Origin: a virus
Reading direction: 5' to 3' (one strand)
Length of the DNA: 30,238 nucleotides
IMG/VR virus record: IMGVR_UViG_3300042453_005014
Location: 1-30,238 of that record
Numbering within the stretch: the stretch's first letter is position 1; each line of letters begins with the position of its first letter. The notes under the pieces were generated by a model. It had not been told where the DNA came from. It did not search any database and saw only the letters and a program-made list of their open reading frames with translations. This document shows positions 20,822 through 29,402 of this stretch, piece by piece. The translations under genes and the position numbers were made by a program.

Positions 20822-21076
20822 GATTCGAACTCCTCGGGCAAGTGGTGTCGTCGTTCGCGTTGTGCGTTCGACATGGTGTTATAATAAACGCTATCGATCA
20901 CAATGCAACCCCCCCACCACCAAATTCTTGCCGTTTTTTGGGTTCGGCCGGGGGTCGGGTGTGGATCGGAGCGACGCCGGAAGCTCCGTTCCATTGCCGA
21001 AAAATTTCCGGAATTCCGCCGGGCCGGGGTGGTTTCCGGCTGGCGGGTGGTAGTTTGCCGTCGTTTTCTGCTGGCG
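20822..21076. promoter_or_regulatory. divergent promoter region between accessory and head operons
   Basis: This 255-bp spacer separates the leftward accessory operon from the rightward head genes, so both should start transcription here. An AT-rich stretch (20877-20905, ATGGTGTTATAATAAACG) contains TATAAT at 20880-20885, a perfect -10 hexamer on +; on - it reads ATTATA. The copy of the REP-like hairpin at 21016-21056 stands nearer the head genes. Confidence 0.5.
21016..21056 (+). repeat. REP-like hairpin with TGGCGGGTGGTAGTTT (copy 3)
   Basis: CCGCCGGGCCGG (21016-21027) pairs with 21036-21046 with one bulge and one G-T wobble. The 16-mer at 21041-21056 is identical to 2493-2508, and bases before it are also similar (GGTTTCC against GGTTCCC). 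Both copies stand shortly upstream of a + gene, so a promoter-linked or transcript-processing role is possible. Confidence 0.6.
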
Positions 21077-21097
21077 ATGGGGGACCATATCGACTCC

Positions 21098-21331
21098 ATG
21101 TCCGCCAGCGACTTACTGACCCAGACCGAGGCCGCGATCAGCGGGCTGCTCAGCAGCCTTGCGGATGCGAACTGCCAAGAGTACCGGCTGCCCGACGGGC
21201 GGTCGGTGCGGCGGGCCGAGTTTGCCACCACCCTGACCAGCCTGCAGCAGTTGCGGCAGGTGCTCCAGCGCGAGGTCGCGTTGCAGCAGCGGGGCGGCAA
21301 GGTGCGGTTGGGTCGGATCGTGCGGCGGTGA
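21098..21331 (+). CDS. gpW-like head-to-tail joining protein
   Basis: From ATG 21098 the protein has 77 residues: two helices around a short hairpin, DLLTQTEAAISGLLSSL, then YRLPDGRSVRRAEFATTLTSLQQLRQVLQREVALQQR. That is the plan of lambda gpW (helix - beta hairpin with DGR - helix). It stands before the portal gene, as W does in lambda. An ATG at 21077 would add seven residues. gpW plugs the filled head so that tails can attach. Confidence 0.7.
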   Translation: MSASDLLTQTEAAISGLLSSLADANCQEYRLPDGRSVRRAEFATTLTSLQQLRQVLQREVALQQRGGKVRLGRIVRR

Positions 21332-21360
21332 CGGTTTCCCGTTCCTGATGTGAGCCCTTT

Positions 21361-21564
21361 ATGAAAACCTCGACGTTCTTGGCCGCGTTGCTGTGTCTCT
21401 GCGTGCTGCTGGTCACCAGTTGGGCCGACGCCGCCGTGCACCGCTCCCGCAGCCGGTCGACCTGCAGTTCCGGCACCTGCCAGCAGGCGAGCCCCGCCGG
21501 CCGCGTGACCCGCTCGACCCAAAGCACCCGCACCACGACCACGGTCGTTCGCCGCAGCCGCTGA
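21361..21564 (+). CDS. small exported Arg/Ser/Thr-rich protein, 67 aa
   Basis: The N-terminus is a clear signal peptide (KTSTFLAALLCLCVLLVTSWADA, cleavage likely after residue 24-25). The mature part of about 42 residues is full of Arg, Ser and Thr (HRSRSRSTC; TRTTTTVVRRSR) with two cysteines. It lies between the gpW-like and portal genes, where no exported protein is expected, so it is probably an inserted extra gene. It could alter the host surface or be membrane-active; its function is unknown. Confidence 0.55.
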   Translation: MKTSTFLAALLCLCVLLVTSWADAAVHRSRSRSTCSSGTCQQASPAGRVTRSTQSTRTTTTVVRRSR

Positions 21565-21571
21565 CCGGCCG

Positions 21572-23272
21572 GTGCCAGACCACCTCGACGACCCCTTCCG
21601 TCCAGCCAGACCCAGCCCCGTTCCACCCGTGGCCACCGACGACGCCGCCACCCGCCAGTTCCTGCGACACCTCGAGCGCCGCCACCGCGCCGCCGATCGA
21701 GCCGCAGCCGTGCGTGCGCATTCCGGGTCGCCCTGGTCGGAACCTGGCTGGCACGGAGCGGGGTACGACGCGGGCGAAATGGGCCGCCTGACTGGGGACT
21801 GGAACCCCGGGACCATCGGTCCCAACCGCCTGCACCAACTGCACGCCCGGACCATCCGCGAGCGGGTCCGGGACCTCGAGCGGAACAATCCCAAGGCGGT
21901 CTCGGCGATCAATGCGTTCCTGCGAAACGTGATCAGCCAGGGGATCACCCCCAAACCGCAGATCGCCAACGCCACCCTCCGCAGCGAATGGGAGGATGAA
22001 TGGGAGCACTGGGCAGGGGTGGTCCCCGGCAGTGACTTCCACTGCGATCTGGCCCAACGACAAACCCTGTACGGGATCCAGACCCAGATCCTCCGCGAAA
22101 TCATTGTGGCGGGCGGGGTGCTGGTGGTGTTCAACTCCTCCGAACGGATCGGCAACGGCCGCCGCCACCCGCTGGCGATTGAGCTGGTCCCCGAAGAGCG
22201 GATCGCCGAGGAGAACGACAGTTGGACCAGTGGGGCGTGGGTGGCCCCTCGGTCGGGCAACCCGATCGTCCGGGGAGTGGAACTCGACCGCCGCACCGGC
22301 CGGCACCTGGCGTACTGGGTCAAGCCCGCGCAGGTGAACGACGTCGGCGGGGACGAAGGCCGCCCGGTCCGGATCGACGCGAGCCGCTGCCGCTATCTGT
22401 CGCTGCTGACCCTGACCGGCCAGGTCCGCGGCATCAGCCTGCTCGCCCCGATTGTGCTGTCGACGCAGCGGTTGGGGGGCTACCTCGACAGCGAACTGGT
22501 CGCGGCCGAAATGAAAGCCCAATGGGCCTACATGGTCCAGTCGAGCGACGACGCCCCCGACCTGGTCAGTACGCTGGCCGATGATGCCTCGGTCGCAGTG
22601 GTCGACGCCGACGGGAACAAGCTCGAAAGGATGTCCCCGGGCTCGGTCTACTACGGCCGGCCGGGGGACAAGATTTCGGCAGTGGGGCCCAACGTCCCGC
22701 AAAGCGACTCGGTCCCGTGGATCGCCCTGATCGAACAGTCAATCGCGCAGGGGCTCGACCTGTCGGCGATCGAACTCAGCCGCGACTACAGCCGGGTGAA
22801 TTTCAGTTCCGCCCGGGCTGCGATGAACCGCGACCGCAAGACCTTCCGGTTTTTGCAGAGCTACCTGATCGATCACATCCTCAACCGGGTGTGGTACGAG
22901 TGGGTCCGCGGCGCGGTGCTGGTGGGGCGGCCGGGCTTCCCCGCCGCGCAGGCGTTCCTGGACGACCCCGATCAATATCTGAAAGTCCGCTGGCGAACCC
23001 CCGGGTGGGACACCGTCAACCCGGTCGACGACGCCCAGGCCCAGCGGATCATGCTGCAAGACGGCACCATCACCCGCGAAGAAATCTGCGCGGCCCGCGG
23101 TGTCGACTGGGAGGAAACCCAGCGGCAATGGGAACTGGAAAACAGCGTCTTCGGCATGGCGGGAGACCCCGCCAAAAACGCCGCGATCGACCAGACCGAC
23201 GACGACTCGAGCCGGGCGGATGACCCGCCCCCCGTGGAGCCGCTCGAGGATCCTCCGGGAGATGACACGTAA
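21572..23272 (+). CDS. portal protein (lambda gpB-like)
   Basis: The 566-residue protein has the gpB-type plan. An N-terminal region holds GWHGAGYDAGEMGRLTGDWNPG, NRLHQLHARTIRERVRDLERNNPKAVSAINAFLRNVISQG is the typical start of the portal clip/stem domain, and DYSRVNFSSARAAMNRDRKTF is a strongly conserved portal segment. The C-terminus is acidic. Portals form the 12-fold ring through which DNA enters the prohead. GTG 21572 is used; GTG 21629 is another candidate. The stop overlaps the next gene (TAATG). Confidence 0.9.
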   Translation: MPDHLDDPFRPARPSPVPPVATDDAATRQFLRHLERRHRAADRAAAVRAHSGSPWSEPGWHGAGYDAGEMGRLTGDWNPGTIGPNRLHQLHARTIRERVRDLERNNPKAVSAINAFLRNVISQGITPKPQIANATLRSEWEDEWEHWAGVVPGSDFHCDLAQRQTLYGIQTQILREIIVAGGVLVVFNSSERIGNGRRHPLAIELVPEERIAEENDSWTSGAWVAPRSGNPIVRGVELDRRTGRHLAYWVKPAQVNDVGGDEGRPVRIDASRCRYLSLLTLTGQVRGISLLAPIVLSTQRLGGYLDSELVAAEMKAQWAYMVQSSDDAPDLVSTLADDASVAVVDADGNKLERMSPGSVYYGRPGDKISAVGPNVPQSDSVPWIALIEQSIAQGLDLSAIELSRDYSRVNFSSARAAMNRDRKTFRFLQSYLIDHILNRVWYEWVRGAVLVGRPGFPAAQAFLDDPDQYLKVRWRTPGWDTVNPVDDAQAQRIMLQDGTITREEICAARGVDWEETQRQWELENSVFGMAGDPAKNAAIDQTDDDSSRADDPPPVEPLEDPPGDDT

Positions 23273-25929
23273 TGCCCGCTGCCCGCAAACACCAACTCCG
23301 GCATTTGACCGCGCAGGCACTCGGGACCGCGTGGGCCATTCTGCCTGACCGGCTCGCCGCGATCTGTGAGATCCTGTCGCTGCGGCGGGCGGGGCAGGGG
23401 TTCGATGCCGACGAAATCGAAACCCGCCTCGAGGGGCTGCGGGACCGCTCGGTCGCGGCCGATTCGCTGGTGGACCTGCTGTATACGGCCCTGCCTGGCC
23501 GGTCCCCCGCAGGCCAGTCCCCCGCCCCGACCCACGGGCAGGCGGTCGCCGTGCTGTCGATTCTGGGGACGCTCGTTCCGCGCCGGATCGACGCCGCCAA
23601 CGCAAGCGGCGGGGGCTTTGTCTCGGCCGAGGCGATCGCCCAAGCGTTCCGCCAGACCGCCGCCAACCCCGATGTCAGCACCATCGTCCTGGACATCAAC
23701 AGCCCCGGCGGGGCAGTCGCCGGCATCCCAGAACTGGCCGCCACCATCGCCGAGGCAGTCGCCAACGGGACCCGCGTGATCGCCGTCGCCAATCATCTGA
23801 TGGCCTCGGCTGCCTATTGGATCGGCTCGCAGGCCTCCGAGGTCGTTGCCAGTCCGTCGGCCGACGTGGGGTCGGTCGGGGTGCTGGCGATCCATCAGGA
23901 GACCAGCCAGGCGGACGCCGAAAACGGGATTACCACCACGGTGTTCCGCTCGGTCGCCCACAAGGCGGAACTCAACTCCGTCGAACCGCTGACGGCCGAG
24001 GCCCGCGCCCGGGTCGAGCAGCGGATCGCGGCGGTGCACCAAGATTTTCTGGCGGCCCTCGCACGGGGCCGCAATCTGTCTGCGTCGGTCGTGGCGTCGA
24101 CGTTTGGTTCCGGGCGGGTGTTGTCCGCCGCGGAAGCTCTCGCCGCCGGCATGATCGACCGCGTCGCCACCCTGGATCAGGTGCTGGCGGAATTGTTGGG
24201 CGGACACGGCACCCCGGCTGGGGTCACGCCGACCACCACCGGGGCCACCGCCCGCCCCGCACTTCCCCCCGTTTTGGAGAACCACTCGATGGACCCCCAG
24301 TTGCTCACCGCGTTGATCCGGCTCGGAGCGATCACCGCCGCCGCCACCCCCGAGCAGGCCGAGAGCGCCCGACAGACTCTGCTGACGATGGCGGGCTGCG
24401 ATCTCGCCGCCTCGGTGGCCGACCAGTTGGCCGCCCTCAAGCGGGTCGGCGGGCCGGTCGCCCAGGTCAGTGCCACTCCGGCCCCCGCTCCCGCGCAGGC
24501 GATCTCCACCCCCGCGGCGGCGGCTCCTGTGGCGAACACCTCCGGAACGCTGTCGGTCCAGGACGCGATCGCCATGGTCCGGGTCTCGGCCCTCGACGCG
24601 GCGGCCCAGCTCGACCTGATCGGCCAATTGACCAGCAGCGCCGACCCGCTCACCCCGCAAGCCGTGCTCGGCCGGATCCAGCAGCAGACGCAGGCCAGCC
24701 AGCCCGCCGCCGGGGTGCGGATCGGAGTGGCCGAGGCCGAAGCCGACAAATTCCTGACCGCCGGCCGCGATGCTCTCTTGCAACGGGCCTGGGGGGGCAA
24801 TCTCCCCCAGCAACTCTGGAGCAACGCCGCGCAGGATTTCGTCGCGTGGCAGGCTCCCCGCCGGACCAATCACCACCTGGCCAGCCTGCCCAACCTGGCC
24901 CGGCAAAGCCTGATCGTCGCCGGGTTCGATGCCCGCACCGTCAACACGCTGGCGAATTCCGAAGTCGCCCGCCTGGCGATGGGGGCCGACCCGGCCGATT
25001 TCGGGATTTTGCGGGCCGAGGGGGCGGCGTTCAATGGTCGCGCCCAGTTCACCAACCTCTTGTACGACGCGGCGAACGTGATGCTGCGGCGGTCGTATGC
25101 CGAGGCGACCAGCACGTTTCAGGCGTGGGCCCGCCGCGGCGAGAGCCTGCCGGACTTCAAGCCGGTGAACAAAGTGATCGCCGGGGAACTCTCCGACCCG
25201 CAGGTCATTCCCGACAACGGCACCTTTGAGGAGACGACTATGCTGGATGGTCGTGAGCCGTACTCGCTCAACACCTGGGGCGAGCGGTTCAGCATCACCT
25301 GGCAGACGATCGTCGACGATCGGCTGTCGGCCCTCACCGACATCCCCGCCAAGCAAGGCGCGGCGATGCGGCGCAAACAAAACCGCATCGTCTACCAGAT
25401 TTTAAAAGACAACGCGGCGTTGGTGAACGACGGCATCGCGCTGTTCAACGCCAGCCACAACAACCTGACCGCGACCGGCACGGCCCTGAGCGTGGCGGCG
25501 TTCAACGTGGCGTACAACCTGATGGCCAAACAGACCGGGCTGAACAGTTCGGTGTTTGTCGCCGTCGAGCCGCGGTACCTGCTGGTTCCGCCGGCGATCC
25601 GGGGAACGGCCATCGAACTGCTGGCGTCGTCGACCAACCCGGCGTCGTCCAACAGCAATGTCCCGAACATCTGGCAGAACAGTCTGCAGCCAATTGTGGA
25701 CGTCGAGCTGTCGGCGGCCGCCCCCGCTGGTTCCGATACCGCCTGGTATCTGGCGGCCGATCCGAACACCGTCGACACCGTCGAATACGCGTACCTGCAG
25801 GGGCTGGAAACCCCGGCGTTTGAACGCCAGACGATGTTTGACCGGCTGGCGGTGGCGTTTCGCGTGTACCAGTCGTTCGCCGCCAAGGCGATTGACTTCC
25901 GCGGGCTCTACAAAAACAACGGAGCGTAA
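23272..25929 (+). CDS. prohead protease / scaffold / major capsid fusion protein
   Basis: The 885-residue polyprotein starts with an S49/ClpP-like protease (about 85-300): DINSPGGAVAG (oxyanion loop, 141-151), nucleophile Ser179 in LMASAAYWIG and general-base Lys231 in AHKAEL. It continues with an Ala/Pro/Gln-rich scaffold-like region (about 340-470) and a capsid domain (about 490-885) resembling HK97-fold proteins, including RRGESLPDFKPVNK and GEXFSITWQTIVDD-type segments. In lambda these are separate genes (C, Nu3, E). An internal ATG at 24289 with GGAGA eight bases before it could make a 546-residue scaffold-capsid without protease. The protease is expected to release mature capsid protein. 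Function confident, cleavage sites unknown. Confidence 0.88.
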   Translation: MPAARKHQLRHLTAQALGTAWAILPDRLAAICEILSLRRAGQGFDADEIETRLEGLRDRSVAADSLVDLLYTALPGRSPAGQSPAPTHGQAVAVLSILGTLVPRRIDAANASGGGFVSAEAIAQAFRQTAANPDVSTIVLDINSPGGAVAGIPELAATIAEAVANGTRVIAVANHLMASAAYWIGSQASEVVASPSADVGSVGVLAIHQETSQADAENGITTTVFRSVAHKAELNSVEPLTAEARARVEQRIAAVHQDFLAALARGRNLSASVVASTFGSGRVLSAAEALAAGMIDRVATLDQVLAELLGGHGTPAGVTPTTTGATARPALPPVLENHSMDPQLLTALIRLGAITAAATPEQAESARQTLLTMAGCDLAASVADQLAALKRVGGPVAQVSATPAPAPAQAISTPAAAAPVANTSGTLSVQDAIAMVRVSALDAAAQLDLIGQLTSSADPLTPQAVLGRIQQQTQASQPAAGVRIGVAEAEADKFLTAGRDALLQRAWGGNLPQQLWSNAAQDFVAWQAPRRTNHHLASLPNLARQSLIVAGFDARTVNTLANSEVARLAMGADPADFGILRAEGAAFNGRAQFTNLLYDAANVMLRRSYAEATSTFQAWARRGESLPDFKPVNKVIAGELSDPQVIPDNGTFEETTMLDGREPYSLNTWGERFSITWQTIVDDRLSALTDIPAKQGAAMRRKQNRIVYQILKDNAALVNDGIALFNASHNNLTATGTALSVAAFNVAYNLMAKQTGLNSSVFVAVEPRYLLVPPAIRGTAIELLASSTNPASSNSNVPNIWQNSLQPIVDVELSAAAPAGSDTAWYLAADPNTVDTVEYAYLQGLETPAFERQTMFDRLAVAFRVYQSFAAKAIDFRGLYKNNGA
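24276..24291 (+). promoter_or_regulatory. internal ribosome-binding site and ATG in the protease-capsid gene
   Basis: GGAGA at 24276-24280 and an in-frame ATG at 24289 (residue 340, context ENHSMDPQLLTAL) have ideal spacing. The arrangement mirrors the nested C/Nu3 start of lambda and would give a shorter product without the protease domain. Confidence 0.6.
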
Positions 25930-25934
25930 CGCCA

Positions 25935-26001
25935 GCGTTGCGTGCAACGCCGTGGTAACGCTTGCCCCGTGACACCGTTGGGGGACGACGTGTCCCCCAA
26001 C
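25935..26001 (+). terminator. two tandem hairpins after the capsid gene
   Basis: GCGTTGC-GT-GCAACGC (25935-25950) and GTTGGGGGAC-GACGT-GTCCCCCAAC (25977-26001) are perfect inverted repeats of 7 and 10 bp. They lie between the capsid gene and the next RBS. There is no long U-tract, so processing or attenuation is as likely as termination. Confidence 0.5.
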
Positions 26002-26038
26002 CCACTCTCTTCGACTACCACTCTCAGGAGTTTTGAAT

Positions 26039-26716
26039 ATGTCGGTTGCTGCCGGCGTCATCGAAGTCATCGACCATTTCAACCGGGCGCAAGCCCTGAC
26101 CACGACCCCCGGCATGAACGGCTGGACGGTCAAAGACACCAGCTCGGCCGGCACGCCGACCTACCTGTGCGCCACCGAAGATGGCGGGGCCATGGTGCTG
26201 ACGCTGGCCGCCACCAGCGAGGCCGAAATCGTCACCATGTACCAGAACGACGTCTTGCCGTACGACCTGCGGCAGATCCAGCGGTGCTGGTGGATCTGCA
26301 AGGTCTCCGGCGTCGACTCCGCGACCCAGATCGCCTGGGGGCTGGCCTCGGGCCAGAACGACACACTCGACAGCGTGTCGGTCCACGCCTGGTTCCGGAT
26401 CGACGGCACCGCCGATCTGGACGATGTGGTCATCGAGACCGACGACAACGTCACCGACGACAACGACAACGCCACCGGCGTCACCCTCGGCAGCACCTAC
26501 AAGAAATTCGAGATCGATTTCGGCAAGGGGCTGTCGGACATCCGGTTCTACATCGACGGCCAGCCGGTCGGCTCGCAGACGTTTTCGTTGGCGGGAGTCG
26601 CCGCCGGCCAGAACGTGCAACCGTTCGTGCAGATCCAGAAGGCCAGCGGCACCGGCACTCCGGCGATCACCATTGCCCAGTTCGGGATCCAGTCGCAGTA
26701 CTCCTACGGCTCGTAA
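26039..26716 (+). CDS. probable head decoration or minor head protein, 225 aa
   Basis: ATG 26039 follows CAGGAG at good distance (a TTG at 26033 is less likely). The protein is beta-rich, with DHFNRAQALTTTPGMNGWTVKDTS near the start and FEIDFGKGLSDIRFYIDGQPVGSQTFSL in the second half, a pattern seen in LamG/jelly-roll proteins. It follows the capsid gene between hairpins, the place of a decoration protein in many phages. Asp-rich residues 130-145 could bind metal. No named family is certain. Confidence 0.6.
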   Translation: MSVAAGVIEVIDHFNRAQALTTTPGMNGWTVKDTSSAGTPTYLCATEDGGAMVLTLAATSEAEIVTMYQNDVLPYDLRQIQRCWWICKVSGVDSATQIAWGLASGQNDTLDSVSVHAWFRIDGTADLDDVVIETDDNVTDDNDNATGVTLGSTYKKFEIDFGKGLSDIRFYIDGQPVGSQTFSLAGVAAGQNVQPFVQIQKASGTGTPAITIAQFGIQSQYSYGS

Positions 26717-26724
26717 TTTAGTCC

Positions 26725-26769
26725 CCCGGCCGGCGGTGGGAGTCCCTGACGCTCCCGCCGTCGGCCGGG
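26725..26769 (+). terminator. rho-independent-type terminator after the decoration-like gene
   Basis: An 18-bp stem with two G-U pairs (26725-26742 with 26752-26769, 9-nt loop) is followed by CGGTTTCCTTCC. The short T-rich tail and position after the stop at 26716 favour at least partial termination, limiting expression of downstream head-completion genes relative to capsid. Confidence 0.65.
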
Positions 26770-26791
26770 CGGTTTCCTTCCTGCAGCGCCC

Positions 26792-27175
26792 ATGTCATTC
26801 GCCAGCGAACTCGCCGCCGACGTCGGAACCGTGTTCCTCAACGCGGCCGAATTCGCCGAAACGATCACCTACTACCGCAAGACCGAACCGGGCAAACCGC
26901 GCTCGGTCACTGCCGTGGTCGACCGGGGCCTGACCCGCGACGAATCGCAGCAGTACCGCACCGAGACCCGCGGGATGCTGCTCGTGCAGTGTCGCAGCGA
27001 CGCCGCCACCGGGATCAGTGACCCCCAAATCGGCGACGCCATCCGCCTGGCCGAAGATTCCCCCGAGGTGCGGCACCCGTTCGTCGCCCTGAAACACACC
27101 GCCGCCGGGATGGTCACCCTCGAGTTCCGCCGGCTGGAACTGGTGCGGGCCGGGGACAAAGCCCGGGTCCGTTAG
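26792..27175 (+). CDS. head-tail joining/stopper protein (FII-like)
   Basis: The 127-residue protein has VFLNAAEFAETITYYRKTEPGKPRSV, the typical early motif of phage head-tail joining proteins (F-L-x-x-x-E-F-A-E-x-x-x-Y), and continues with beta strands (GMLLVQC; MVTLEFRRLELVRAG). Such proteins form the ring at the neck that stops DNA leakage and receives the tail. It comes after the capsid and decoration genes as in lambda-type genomes. Confidence 0.65.
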   Translation: MSFASELAADVGTVFLNAAEFAETITYYRKTEPGKPRSVTAVVDRGLTRDESQQYRTETRGMLLVQCRSDAATGISDPQIGDAIRLAEDSPEVRHPFVALKHTAAGMVTLEFRRLELVRAGDKARVR

Positions 27176-27220
27176 TTCCCTGCGTTCCCAACTCTTCGAA
27201 ATTTCCGAACACTTCCCCCG

Positions 27221-27736
27221 ATGTCCACCCCTCCGGCCACTCTCCCCACGACGTTCAGCGCCCCGCGGCAGGCGGCTGCGCTCTTGTCGCGGATGCTGGC
27301 CGCCTCGGCCCAGTGGCAGGCCCTGATCGACGGCCACCGGGTGCACTACCCCGAGGATGTCCCCGACGGCGTGTTCCTGCGGCAGGTGGACGGCGTGGTC
27401 CCCGCCCCGTGGGCCTGCATCCAGCTCGCCCAGGACCTGCAATACCGGCTGGTCGCGGGCGGTTCGCAGAACCACTTGCGGCCCAATGGGTCGCTGCTGC
27501 TCATCCTGCAGACCCCCACCCCCCCCGAATTGACCGATGTGATTGAGGCGGAACACTACGGGGTCGACGCCCACGCCACGGTGATTCAGGACCTGATCGA
27601 TCAGTCCGCCCAGGATGAGCTGTTGACCATTGTCGAGTGCAACCTGCTGGCGTTCGGGCCCCCGCCGGTCGAGGATCAGCCGGCGGTGGGGATGGACTTC
27701 GAGTCGGTCTGGCAGATCCGCTGGGGGGATGAATAA
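27221..27736 (+). CDS. probable neck or tail-completion protein, 171 aa
   Basis: ATG 27221 has no strong RBS. The sequence shows RQAAALLSRMLAASAQWQALID, VPAPWACIQLAQDLQYRLVAGG and LLLILQTPTPPELTDVIEAEHYGVDAHATVIQDLIDQS. This mix of strands and helices, between FII-like and tail-tube genes, fits a tail terminator or minor tail protein (the lambda Z/U position). No exact family can be confirmed. Its stop overlaps the following start. Confidence 0.6.
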   Translation: MSTPPATLPTTFSAPRQAAALLSRMLAASAQWQALIDGHRVHYPEDVPDGVFLRQVDGVVPAPWACIQLAQDLQYRLVAGGSQNHLRPNGSLLLILQTPTPPELTDVIEAEHYGVDAHATVIQDLIDQSAQDELLTIVECNLLAFGPPPVEDQPAVGMDFESVWQIRWGDE

Positions 27737-28260
27737 TGCCCGCCGTGATTCTCGACCTGCAGACCCGCCCCCGCAAACGGCTGGTCGGATTGCAGCAGAG
27801 CTACAGCAAACTGATCGCCGAGGTCGTCCGCCGGACGGCCGAACACTGGCACCGCGAGATTTTTCCCCGCCACTTCGGGGCGCGCAACCGGGGCAAATAC
27901 CAGTTTGCTCCCCGGTCGCGGCTGTACACCGAGAAGATCAAGAAATTTCAGGGCCAGGGGGTCGGCAAGTTCCGCGACATGGTGCTGAAGGGGTCGTCTC
28001 AGTTCCAAATGAAAAACCTGGTGCAGTTCACCGGCACCAGTCGCCGGATCGTGGTCCGCATGCAGGCCCCGCCGTACTTCGACAAACCGTTCATCGGCTC
28101 GTGGGTCGACCCCAAAACGGGCAAACGGAAGACCGTCCGCCGACAGCCCGACAAGCCTGGGGAAGTCACCCGCGTCGACGCCGAAGACGCCGCCGACATC
28201 CGCCAGTTTGCCGCAGACCGGCTGCAGAACGCCCTCGACCTCAACGACCGGCTCTCCTGA
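27736..28260 (+). CDS. probable neck/tail protein, 174 aa, basic
   Basis: ATG 27736 overlaps the preceding stop with GGGGGATGA before it. The protein is basic, with RRTAEHWHREIFPRHFGARNRGKYQF, and contains VDPKTGKRKTVRRQ. It ends in a helix (DAADIRQFAADRLQNAL). The order (neck protein, then major tail protein) fits a tail-completion component. The specific family is not recognised. Confidence 0.55.
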   Translation: MPAVILDLQTRPRKRLVGLQQSYSKLIAEVVRRTAEHWHREIFPRHFGARNRGKYQFAPRSRLYTEKIKKFQGQGVGKFRDMVLKGSSQFQMKNLVQFTGTSRRIVVRMQAPPYFDKPFIGSWVDPKTGKRKTVRRQPDKPGEVTRVDAEDAADIRQFAADRLQNALDLNDRLS

Positions 28261-28272
28261 AAGGATCACCCC

Positions 28273-29190
28273 GTGGCACTCAGCGGCATCACCAAGCTCG
28301 ACAAAATCATCCTGCCGGGGTCGGTCGCGATCGACGTGCTGACCAACGCCACGATCGACGCCGGCGTCAGCAACATGACCGAGCGGCCCGCGGGGCATGT
28401 GTCGCCGATGTTCACTGCCAACCAGAACCAGCGGCCGATGGTGGAATTCACCACGCCGCAGCTGGACCAGGTGCTGGGGGCGGTCACCTTGGCGGGGCTG
28501 TCGGCCGGAACGATCAGTTGTTTTTTGAAAACGGGGAGCGTAACCGGCAACACCGCCCGGGCCAGCTCGGCCCACAAAAAACTCGACATCGCCTCGAGCT
28601 GCGTCTACTGGACCAGCCTGCGGCTGCCGCACAACGGGATGGGGGAAATTACCGTCCGCATTCAGGCGGCCTACGACGGGACGAACGACCCGTTTGTGTA
28701 CACGGGTTCGGTCGCCCTGAGTGGCACCCTGTCGGCCGGGAATTTCTTCGGGGCGGGTCCCGTCTCGATCAACGGCACCACCCTCGGCGGCGTGCAGTCG
28801 ATCACCGTCGATTCGGGGATCAACATGATCCAGGCGGGGGGGGAGTCGGAAGAGTTCGACACCTTCGTCGGGATCCAGGACAGCGCTCCCGTGGTCACGA
28901 TCCAGTTCCTGCAGGAATACAACTGGTCGTCGGTCGGTCTCCGCGGGACTACCCTGAACGGCACCACCGGGCTGGTGTTCTACGGCCGCAAATACAGCAA
29001 CCGGGGCAGCCGCGTCGCCAACGCCACGGCCGAGCACATTAAATTCACCGGCCTGAACGGCATCGTGAACCCGGTCAACACCACCGGCCAGCGCTCCAGC
29101 CCGATCAGCGACACGATCCGGGTGACACTGGTCTCCGGGTCCGATTCGGTGTTGCCCCTGACCCTCTCGACCGCCTCGGCCATCACCTGA
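28273..29190 (+). CDS. probable major tail tube protein
   Basis: The 305-residue protein starts at GTG 28273 after GAAAGG. It is beta-rich with many Thr, Ser, Gly and Val residues, and has segments such as TAGLSAGTISCFLKTGSVTGN and GTTLGGVQSITVDSGINMIQAGGE. Size, composition and position (after neck proteins and before the chaperone-like gene) are typical of tail tube proteins of siphophages. A fold match was not possible by eye, so this rests mainly on context. Confidence 0.6.
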   Translation: MALSGITKLDKIILPGSVAIDVLTNATIDAGVSNMTERPAGHVSPMFTANQNQRPMVEFTTPQLDQVLGAVTLAGLSAGTISCFLKTGSVTGNTARASSAHKKLDIASSCVYWTSLRLPHNGMGEITVRIQAAYDGTNDPFVYTGSVALSGTLSAGNFFGAGPVSINGTTLGGVQSITVDSGINMIQAGGESEEFDTFVGIQDSAPVVTIQFLQEYNWSSVGLRGTTLNGTTGLVFYGRKYSNRGSRVANATAEHIKFTGLNGIVNPVNTTGQRSSPISDTIRVTLVSGSDSVLPLTLSTASAIT

Positions 29191-29393
29191 TGCCCCACTA
29201 CAGCCACGACCCCGCGATCACCGACCCCGACCACCCCTCCGCGTCGGGGGGGGTGGGCCCGCTCCCCGGCCAGATCGGGCGGTGCGATCCACCGCCGGCC
29301 GTCCCGGCCCCCCCGGCCTACCCGACCGATCCGCCGCCGGCGGTCGAGCGGCCTGACGATCTCAGCTACCCCGATCCACATTTGCCCGAGTGA
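29190..29393 (+). CDS. Pro/Asp-rich small protein, 67 aa
   Basis: ATG 29190 overlaps the tail gene stop (TGATG). The protein is about one quarter proline (PAPPAYPTDPPPAVERPDD) and acidic, with no predicted structure. It is probably a disordered linker or chaperone peptide of the tail operon. Translation is supported by the coupling; a function cannot be named. Confidence 0.45.
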   Translation: MPHYSHDPAITDPDHPSASGGVGPLPGQIGRCDPPPAVPAPPAYPTDPPPAVERPDDLSYPDPHLPE

Positions 29394-29402
29394 CCCGCGC
29401 CG

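Noticed and set aside
2493-21056. The 16-bp direct repeat as attL/attR of a prophage
   Set aside because: The repeats lie in promoter-like spacers and inside hairpins, a third copy exists, and one repeat is in the middle of the head operon.
22972-25380. 802-aa open frame on the - strand
   Set aside because: It is antisense to the portal and capsid genes; its Gly/Arg/Gln-rich composition is a shadow of GC-rich codons.
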